From contig JAZNGH010000022.1 in NCBI GenBank assembly GCA_045576335.1, forward strand, positions 1 to 64,000: a stretch of 64,000 bases of DNA, read 5' to 3'. Position numbers and translations under genes: made by a program. The notes below the pieces were generated by a model, which worked only from the letters and a program-made list of their open reading frames with translations, was not told where the DNA came from and searched no databases. This document shows positions 59,201 to 64,000 of the stretch, piece after piece. Within the stretch, counting starts at the first letter, position 1. Each line of letters starts with the position of its first letter. The stretch comes from Scatosoma sp045576335. GTDB taxonomy: Bacteria; Bacillota; Clostridia; Christensenellales; Borkfalkiaceae.

Positions 59201-61922
59201 TTGCAATCTCGTACAGCGCGTCGAGCCGTTTTCTCGTCAGCTTGCTGATATTTTGGCGGTACAGCTCCAAAAACAGCGCGATATAGTTTTTAAGGTGCTT
59301 GATTTCCGCGACCGTCACCTCGCAAGCGCAATACACACAATCGCGGAGCGTGGGCGTATATTCGGTGAGATTGACGTTGGAAAAGGGCGAATTGTACACG
59401 CCGCCACATTCCTTTGCCGCGGCTGCCGCCGCCACCATCATACGCTCGTAATTATCGATTTTTTCTTTCGTCAAGCCGTCGTAGAAGGTGCTTTCGATAT
59501 TCATAATATCGGGCGCGTTCTTGTTTTTCAGACAAACGAGCAACGCCTCGTACACGGAAACGCCCAAACGCCGCTTTTTATGCAGTGCAAGCAGCGGCTC
59601 GTTCAATTCCTCTTTCAAATGCACAATCGCTTCGGATTTCTCCGAAAGGCGGACCTTCTCCGTTTCTCCCGCAAGCGAAAGCGTAGAGGTCAGCTTTTGC
59701 AAAACCTCCGTTTTGTTCGTTTTGTTGGAGTGCAATTCCAGACAAAAATCACCCAGTCCCAAACCGTCCAAACGCTTTTTAACAACGGACAACGCCGCTT
59801 GCTTTTCCGCGACGAACAGTACGCGTTTGCCGTCGTTTAAGGCGTTGGCGATAATGTTGGTGATCGTTTGCGATTTACCCGTACCCGGCGGGCCGTGCAA
59901 AACGAAGCTTCTGCCCGTTTGCGACAGCGCAATCGCTTCCCATTGCGAAGCGTCGGCAGGCAAGGGCGTAAGCGTGGCTTTGGGCGCGGTTTCGTCCTCT
60001 TTCAAGCGGACATCGGCGTCGCCGAAGCTTACGGCGTTGTTCAAAAACGCCGAAACGACGGGATTTTTGGAAAACTCGCCGATATTTTGGCGCAAATCGT
60101 ACCACATTTGATAGCGCGCAAAGGAGAACGCCGCCAAATACGCGTCGTCGTAGACCTGCCAATTACGCATACCGCCCGTTTCCATACGGACCATGGCGAG
60201 AATTTCGGAAATTTTCAAGCCGTGCGTCGCGCCGTCCAAACCGCGGATATCGATATTAAATTCCTGTTTCAAATACTCCAAAAGGGTGGAATTGACGGAA
60301 ATATCCTCGTCGCTTAATACGACGGAATACCCCGCGCCGCCCTTGCTACGCTTTAAGGTCACGGGCTGTAAAACGAGGGGCGCAAAATGCTCCGCACCGT
60401 CCTCGCGCGCGTACCATTTCAAAAAGCCGAGGGCAAGATAGAGTATCTTCGTTCCCGATTCCTCGTCCGCTTCCTTGTTCTTTTTCATCAAGCGCGTAAC
60501 CGTTTCGTTGAGCGTTTTTTCGTCGAGATAGGTACGCAAAATCCCCGAACGGTTTTCAATCGCAATCAATTCGCGCATACGCCGCGTTTCTTCCGACGCG
60601 CCGAATTTTAAGCCGCGTTTTGCAAGCTCCGTCAGCTCGTGATTTGCGGGCGCGAGGACGGTTTCCCCGTTTTGAGAAAGCGCGTCCAGCGTTTCGTCTA
60701 AATCGGAGCACAGCAAATGCGCCACCGATTTCGCCGTGGAAAAATGCAACAGCGTATTTTTCATAGACAAATCAAGCAAACGGCGTTCCCATTGCTTGTC
60801 TTTGGTGCGGTCGTTTTCAAGCTTGAAGCTTTGCGGCTCTTTAAGCGAAGTCGGCTGATAATCGGGCGAGGTGTCCTCCTCGGACAAAATCTCGTAGCCC
60901 TTCAAATTGCGCGCGCGAATGGGCAAGGGCAAAACGCGAGAGATACGGCAACGGCGAATATCCAAATACCGTTCGTAATAGCTCCCCGCGGCTAATTTTT
61001 GCTTAAAATGCGTTTCCGAGGTGGAATACGCCGCGTTTTTATCCGAAAACAAATCCTCGACGTCAAAACAGCTTACGTTGTTAATCCCGTCCGAAATATA
61101 CGCGCTCAATCTGCCCGTATCGTCCGAAACGGTGTCCAAAAAGCAGTTATCATACAGCCATACGCCGCAAGTAATTTCCTTGTCCCCAAACACGAGCAAG
61201 GGGTGTAAGCCAAGGCTTTCCAAGCACGCGCAAGCAAACAACGCCATTTCCAGCGCGCTCGCTTTTTTTTCGGCAAGAATACGCACGCCCGCGCCCGCTT
61301 CCACGAAACGGGAGATATCCGCTTCCTTTTTATCGACCGCCAAACGGCGAATCGCCGCAAACACCGCCGCCGCAATACGGCGCACGGCGTTTTTATCGTT
61401 GCCCACGTAACCGCTGCCAAGCTCGCAATCGGCGTTCCATTTTTTCAGCTGCTGTAATGCGTCGGCGTGGATTTTACCGCAATCGGCAAGGCGAGGGCGA
61501 ACGAACGCGGCAAGCTGTTCCACGTCGCCCTCCGTGCCCTCCCAATAATCAAAGGGCAGCGTGGTGACCTCCCAGCTCTTTTGTGTAATCGTCTTTTTGT
61601 CCTTTTTTAAGGTGGCGGTGATTTTTTCCACGCGAAGCTCGTCCGCGCCCGAAAAATAATGGGGCGATAAAATATTATCCAGCTCCACCTTTACCACGCT
61701 TTCAAAGGGAATTTCCTCAAACGTCTTTTCGCACGTTAAAAGCATACCGTTTTCGTTTTCAATCGTCAGCGTCAAATCTTGCGCGGCTTCCTCCGCGGCA
61801 TTCGCAATCTGCAACGACAAAAACAGCGGACGGCGCGTAAAATAATCGACGTAAGACACGACCTTCGCCGTTTCCCCGTCCAGCGTAATCCACTCTTCCC
61901 ACTTTTTCGCTTTTTGCGCCAT
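56265..61922 (-). CDS. DUF4011-helicase-nuclease protein (Hhe-like candidate defence protein)
   Basis: An 1885-residue protein. Residues 1 to ~380 are beta-rich and transglutaminase-like. A DUF4011-type section starts at KQWERRLLDLSMKNTLLHF. A superfamily 1 helicase follows, with Walker A LHGPPGTGKSQTITNI, Walker B LVIFDEASQIPTAEAI, GDPRQLPPTTFF, VQGDERDVVLFS and RRLNVAVSRAREEM. A Vsr/DUF559-like nuclease domain is near 1590-1680 (YDVGVSGFKIDVAVVDP...FILAIMCD), and a DUF3320-like tail ends the protein. The DUF4011-helicase-Vsr layout matches single-gene antiphage proteins reported as Hhe. The usual Glu of the nuclease IECDG motif is Met here. The start is ATG at 61922 with AGAGGTG upstream; the frame to 62069 is rejected. 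It heads an operon with comEC. Confidence 0.82.
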   Translation of the reverse strand: MAQKAKKWEEWITLDGETAKVVSYVDYFTRRPLFLSLQIANAAEEAAQDLTLTIENENGMLLTCEKTFEEIPFESVVKVELDNILSPHYFSGADELRVEKITATLKKDKKTITQKSWEVTTLPFDYWEGTEGDVEQLAAFVRPRLADCGKIHADALQQLKKWNADCELGSGYVGNDKNAVRRIAAAVFAAIRRLAVDKKEADISRFVEAGAGVRILAEKKASALEMALFACACLESLGLHPLLVFGDKEITCGVWLYDNCFLDTVSDDTGRLSAYISDGINNVSCFDVEDLFSDKNAAYSTSETHFKQKLAAGSYYERYLDIRRCRISRVLPLPIRARNLKGYEILSEEDTSPDYQPTSLKEPQSFKLENDRTKDKQWERRLLDLSMKNTLLHFSTAKSVAHLLCSDLDETLDALSQNGETVLAPANHELTELAKRGLKFGASEETRRMRELIAIENRSGILRTYLDEKTLNETVTRLMKKNKEADEESGTKILYLALGFLKWYAREDGAEHFAPLVLQPVTLKRSKGGAGYSVVLSDEDISVNSTLLEYLKQEFNIDIRGLDGATHGLKISEILAMVRMETGGMRNWQVYDDAYLAAFSFARYQMWYDLRQNIGEFSKNPVVSAFLNNAVSFGDADVRLKEDETAPKATLTPLPADASQWEAIALSQTGRSFVLHGPPGTGKSQTITNIIANALNDGKRVLFVAEKQAALSVVKKRLDGLGLGDFCLELHSNKTNKTEVLQKLTSTLSLAGETEKVRLSEKSEAIVHLKEELNEPLLALHKKRRLGVSVYEALLVCLKNKNAPDIMNIESTFYDGLTKEKIDNYERMMVAAAAAAKECGGVYNSPFSNVNLTEYTPTLRDCVYCACEVTVAEIKHLKNYIALFLELYRQNISKLTRKRLDALYEIAKTLQGGALNRYYKEDETEFYAFFNANRRLDACLERYFKRYKKLVELSASEYGALVKWLETGGDIQKNKLLRALVKKLARVALKSDAQEDILRDMQNLCDIYEAMKVVKSSTSLSQYFTFAFGRVDFFDARQNFLKELYTLHELCASVFMDYNADSFNSMCIRAATGYSAPVLNALMHSIESFRAAEESFLQVTAADKTKLPEEDVLEEYTAKAGALIENIDMLAPWCMYKKTAKALDEAGLTFITAALENGMVTSENIVDSFEKNIYKNFLQTNIPLDPVLARFSAAVCEEKSESLRLTMEEFARLTKEAIRAKLIATLPTPSTEGSLSLEVANFQRYAKSNLRGMGLRKLFEEIPELIKTVAPCMLMSPITVSQYLQPENGLFDLVIFDEASQIPTAEAICSLARAKAAIVVGDPRQLPPTTFFHSTYIDEDDLENEDMESVLDDCLAINMPQRHLTWHYRSKHESLIAFSNLMYYESRLCTFPSPDALASKVHFTLVEDGVYDRGLSKKNKAEGDALVAEVVRRLTDPQTKKSSMGIVTFSNVQKEYIERKLSAAIAEKHLEREAYEREEPLFVKNLENVQGDERDVVLFSVCYGPDKFGRISLNFGPLNQAGGWRRLNVAVSRAREEMVVFSSMTGAMIDLSKTNSKGVAGLKAFLDFAEKGRTNLAISSGDLVAKKAGLGKYIAEELSSYGYECRYDVGVSGFKIDVAVVDPKNRHKFILAIMCDTPNHFSIKDRNVLQIQTLKRNNWNVLRLFTVNYYNNPKREIKKIKDVLDKLTGADRKGGAELNRGKKAYKKATLEQRFENATFVTSGENDKEIIARLKTVVAAEEPISYDFLVRRCLASLGITKYGVKVEARMQALIALCGFKYERIFGTAFYRKTDKCVGFEKYRVETGESLRKNEYDYTPYELVAIVRGALEDKVALYMEEIRTIVASVLRIARPSDKFAAYINDCVTLGEEKGLFVRSVSDRISLA

Positions 61923-61947
61923 AACCCAACACCTCTCTTTCCCCTCT

Positions 61948-61976
61948 ATTATACACGTAATTACAAAAAAAATCAA
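61948..61976 (-). promoter_or_regulatory. Promoter of the DUF4011-helicase gene
   Basis: TTGATT (61976-61971), a 17-base spacer rich in T, then TATAAT (61953-61948), with a leader of about 20 bases containing AGAGAGGTG. Confidence 0.75.
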
Positions 61977-62048
61977 CCCCTCCGCAAAAAGAAAACCTCG
62001 CCCCTTTCCAAAAAATAACTTTTTTTCAAAAAAACGCTCGCCAAACGC

Positions 62049-62077
62049 TTGACAAGCAATACTATGCAATGTATAAT
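62049..62077 (+). promoter_or_regulatory. Consensus promoter of the PadR operon
   Basis: TTGACA (62049-62054), 17-base spacer, TATAAT (62072-62077). An imperfect palindrome overlaps the -10 box. Confidence 0.85.
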
Positions 62078-62085
62078 ATTATGCA
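62065..62085. promoter_or_regulatory. Candidate PadR operator
   Basis: An imperfect 21-bp palindrome with TGCA at both ends and the self-complementary ATAATATTAT inside. It covers the -10 box and start site, so binding by the PadR protein encoded just downstream would give autorepression. Confidence 0.5.
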
Positions 62086-62100
62086 AAAGGGGGTATCTGA

Positions 62101-62415
62101 ATGGACGCTCAATTAAAGAAAGGACTTTTAGAGATATGCGTACTTTCGGCGATACGGCGGGAGGAGTCGTACGGATATAAAATCATTTCCGACCTCGCGC
62201 CGTACGTGGAGATTTCGGAATCAACGCTATATCCGATTTTGAGAAGGTTGGAGCAAAACGGCGCGGTGACGACGCGATGCGCGGAGCATAACGGCAGACT
62301 TCGCAGATACTTCCGCATCACGCCGTACGGACTGCAAAAAATCGAGGATTTCGTGGAAACGCTCGACCAATTCCAAAAAATCAGTGAATTTATCATACAA
62401 GGAGAACGGGAATGA
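62101..62415 (+). CDS. PadR family transcriptional regulator
   Basis: A 104-residue winged-helix regulator. GLLEICVLSAIRREESYGYKIISDLAPYVEISESTLYPILRRLEQNGAV is the PadR helix-turn-helix, and TRCAEHNGRLRRYFRITPYGLQKIEDF is the wing and following helix. It is the first gene of a PadR-DUF1700-DUF4097 operon, a set widespread in Firmicutes, where PadR senses cell-envelope stress or antibiotics and represses the membrane genes. AAGGGGGT lies six bases before the ATG. It overlaps the next gene by four bases. Confidence 0.95.
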   Translation: MDAQLKKGLLEICVLSAIRREESYGYKIISDLAPYVEISESTLYPILRRLEQNGAVTTRCAEHNGRLRRYFRITPYGLQKIEDFVETLDQFQKISEFIIQGERE

Positions 62416-62984
62416 CGAAAAAGATTTGGGAAAAACGTTTGCTTGCACAATTAAAGCCGTTATCCAAAGCGGAGCGCAAAAAAATACTTGACTATTACGC
62501 GGAAATGTACGGCGACAGACAAGAAGCGGGCTTATCCGAAAGTGCGATTCTCGCGGAATTCGGCTCACCCGAGGAATGTGCGGCGAGAATCCTTGCCGAA
62601 GAGGGCATAACCGTCCAAACCCAGGCAAAGCCGCAAAGGGCGCAAAAGCGGTATTCGGCGGCGGAAATCGTGGGATTATTCTTTGTATCCTTGATTTTGA
62701 TTTTGCCGCTTGCGATTTGCGCCCTCGCTTTGATTATCGCGTTCGGCGCGACCGCACTTGCGGGCGCGATAGTGGGCGTAGCAGGTGCGGTATACGCGCT
62801 CGTTGCCCCGCTCCTTTCTATCGGGCAAGCGGCACCGACCGTTCTTGCACACCTTGGCATGGGACTTACCGCTACGGGCGTAGGCATGGTGCTTTTCGTG
62901 CTCTTTTTCCTGCTTACGAAGTGTCTCGCGCTCGGCTCGGCAAAAGCCTTTACCTTTCTTTATATGCGGAGGAATAGTTTATGA
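62412..62984 (+). CDS. DUF1700 (HAAS-domain) membrane protein
   Basis: A 190-residue protein. The N-terminal ~65 residues form the HAAS helical domain (RLLAQLKPLSKAERKKILDYYAEMYGDR..AGLSESAILAEFGSPEECAARIL), followed by a linker and three hydrophobic helices rich in Ala and Gly (VSLILILPLAICALALIIAFGA, TALAGAIVGVAGAVYALV, GMGLTATGVGMVLFVLFFL). Proteins of this family are encoded with PadR regulators and DUF4097 partners and are thought to act together at the membrane. Its ends overlap both neighbours by four bases, so all three are translationally coupled. Confidence 0.92.
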   Translation: MTKKIWEKRLLAQLKPLSKAERKKILDYYAEMYGDRQEAGLSESAILAEFGSPEECAARILAEEGITVQTQAKPQRAQKRYSAAEIVGLFFVSLILILPLAICALALIIAFGATALAGAIVGVAGAVYALVAPLLSIGQAAPTVLAHLGMGLTATGVGMVLFVLFFLLTKCLALGSAKAFTFLYMRRNSL

Positions 62985-63940
62985 ACAAGCTCTTAAAAAT
63001 CCTACTTATCGTCGGAATATCCCTCCTGCTTGTGGGCGGCGTAATCTTCCTCGCGGCGTTTGGCGCGGCGGGCTGGGATATCACCTTTCTTTCGGGCGTG
63101 GTCTTGGAAGAAAAACGCTTTGACGAGCGCGCCGAAAACCCCGTTGACGACGTCACGATTGAATTTTCCAACGCGGCGATTGAAGTGCGCGTAGAAAATA
63201 CCAACGCGCTTTGCGTGGAATATCCGCTCTCTAAAAATAAAAACGGGCAAGAATTGAACACCGTCACGGTCACGGAAACGGAGGGCTCGCTCTCTATCGT
63301 CGAACGGCAAAACCTGCACTTCAATCTTTTCTCGTGGGATTTGACCGCGCCGAAAATCGTGCTGCACTTGCCCGCGACAAGAACTTACGACCTCTCGTTA
63401 ACGACCGACAACGGCAAAATTTCTTTCACGGGCGATAAGCTAAACGCAACCGCGCTCGTTCTCTCCACCGACAACGGCGAGATTGAAACCCTGCCCACGG
63501 AAATCGTATGTCAAGAAGCGTTCTTTTGCGAAACGAACAACGGCGCGTTACGCCTTGGCTCGATTACCGCGGCTATGCTCACCGCGCAAACGGACAACGG
63601 CACGATTGACTTGGAAAATTGTAGCGTAACGGGCAGAGCCTTCGTAGAAACGAACAACGGGAAAATCACGCTTTGCGGCAATATTTGGGCAAACGAGCTT
63701 ACCGTGGAAACGGACAACGGCGAAATTCAAGCGTCGGCTGCCGTGATTTACGCAAACACGATTAAGCTTTCCTCCAATATAGGCGATATACACGCAAGAA
63801 TTGCAGGCAAGCAAACGGATTATACCGTAACCGTGGAACACGACCTCGGCAACACCAACGTACATTCCGCGACGGGCGGCGACAAAACGCTTTCCGTCAG
63901 CTTGGATATCGGCAATATCCAAATTGATTTTACCGAATAA
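62981..63940 (+). CDS. DUF4097 family beta-repeat protein
   Basis: A 319-residue protein with one N-terminal transmembrane helix (LLKILLIVGISLLLVGGVIFL) followed by a beta-solenoid. Short repeats of about 20 residues carry a TDNG or TNNG turn: LTTDNGKISF, LSTDNGEIET, ETNNGALRL, QTDNGTIDL, ETNNGKITL, ETDNGEIQA, LSSNIGDIHA. This is the classical DUF4097 putative-adhesin pattern. It is probably displayed on the outer face of the membrane as the effector of the PadR operon, perhaps in envelope-stress sensing. It is the last gene, followed by a strong terminator. Confidence 0.93.
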   Translation: MNKLLKILLIVGISLLLVGGVIFLAAFGAAGWDITFLSGVVLEEKRFDERAENPVDDVTIEFSNAAIEVRVENTNALCVEYPLSKNKNGQELNTVTVTETEGSLSIVERQNLHFNLFSWDLTAPKIVLHLPATRTYDLSLTTDNGKISFTGDKLNATALVLSTDNGEIETLPTEIVCQEAFFCETNNGALRLGSITAAMLTAQTDNGTIDLENCSVTGRAFVETNNGKITLCGNIWANELTVETDNGEIQASAAVIYANTIKLSSNIGDIHARIAGKQTDYTVTVEHDLGNTNVHSATGGDKTLSVSLDIGNIQIDFTE

Positions 63941-63946
63941 TGAAAA

Positions 63947-63986
63947 GGGGCAGGTACGCGTTCAAAGCGTACCTGCCCCCTTTTTT
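63947..63986 (+). terminator. Terminator made from a perfect inverted pair of the dispersed motif
   Basis: GGGGCAGGTACGC and GCGTACCTGCCCC form a perfect 13-bp stem around GTTCAAA, followed by CTTTTTT. Each arm is a copy of the dispersed motif (C in place of T at the tenth base). It ends the PadR operon. Confidence 0.9.
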
Positions 63987-64000
63987 CTTTTATTCCAGAT

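Noticed and set aside
61923..62069. ATG at 62069 as the start of the helicase gene
   Set aside because: The extension crosses the gene's own promoter at 61948-61976. The ATG at 61922 has a good ribosome binding site.
1..64000. CRISPR array, insertion sequence or prophage genes
   Set aside because: No regularly spaced direct repeats and no transposase, integrase or phage structural motifs were found in any reading frame examined.

Overview
The window looks like a chromosomal segment of a gut-type Firmicute in the class Clostridia. The signs are strong AGGAG-type ribosome binding sites, AddAB instead of RecBCD, a CdaA cyclic-di-AMP synthase, a PadR/DUF1700/DUF4097 operon, a YitT protein, a large acyl-CoA dehydratase activase, and many lipoproteins with a clear lipobox. 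The species cannot be named from the sequence alone. The first ~1.9 kb is visibly richer in A+T than the rest, which is near balanced base composition and rich in CG dinucleotides.

Layout. (1) 1-6936, all minus: a surface-glycan or glycoprotein operon. It holds a 4,6-dehydratase, a PLP aminotransferase, an initiating phosphoglycosyl transferase, a family 4 glycosyltransferase, a pyruvyl-transferase-like protein and an F420-hydrogenase-beta-like protein cut by the window edge. (2) 7101-31678, all minus, plus the divergent regulator at 31908-32738 and a second minus unit at 32801-35362: a glycan-utilisation locus. It combines a GH109/Gfo-Idh-like oxidoreductase, a GH20-like hexosaminidase, an ABC sugar importer (two permeases and a binding protein), a DUF4091/GH123-like lipoprotein, secreted proteins built from a repeated module I do not recognise, a secreted phosphoesterase, a GH95-like fucosidase and three SGNH esterases. 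The enzyme set suggests N-acetylgalactosamine- and fucose-containing, acylated glycans such as mucin O-glycans. A PocR-AraC regulator probably controls it. (3) 35538-41000: an activase and a YitT membrane protein from one promoter, then tRNA-Gln(CUG). (4) 41181-50209: a PRC-barrel protein, a small membrane protein, addA and addB, and a divergent lipoprotein. (5) 50260-61922, all minus: a large DUF4011-helicase-nuclease protein resembling an antiphage effector, then comEC, holA, cdaA, a 34-codon remnant of cdaR, lysC and an esterase. (6) 62101-63940: a PadR-DUF1700-DUF4097 operon.

Main points for follow-up. A dispersed DNA motif close to GGGGCAGGTATGCGTTGAAC recurs at nine loci from 10.6 to 64 kb. 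Seven are inside genes, in several reading frames, and two are inverted pairs forming terminators, an arrangement like that of DNA uptake sequences. A 34-aa membrane micro-ORF occupies the place of CdaR behind cdaA. A 48-aa ORF with a strong ribosome binding site overlaps the start of a giant secreted protein. Seven copies of an unrecognised secreted module share a HSK-x-YY-x-x-W motif. Two promoters appear to make leaderless mRNAs, and one promoter carries a perfect 21-bp palindrome in its spacer.

All functional calls rest on reading motifs by eye. No database search was run.
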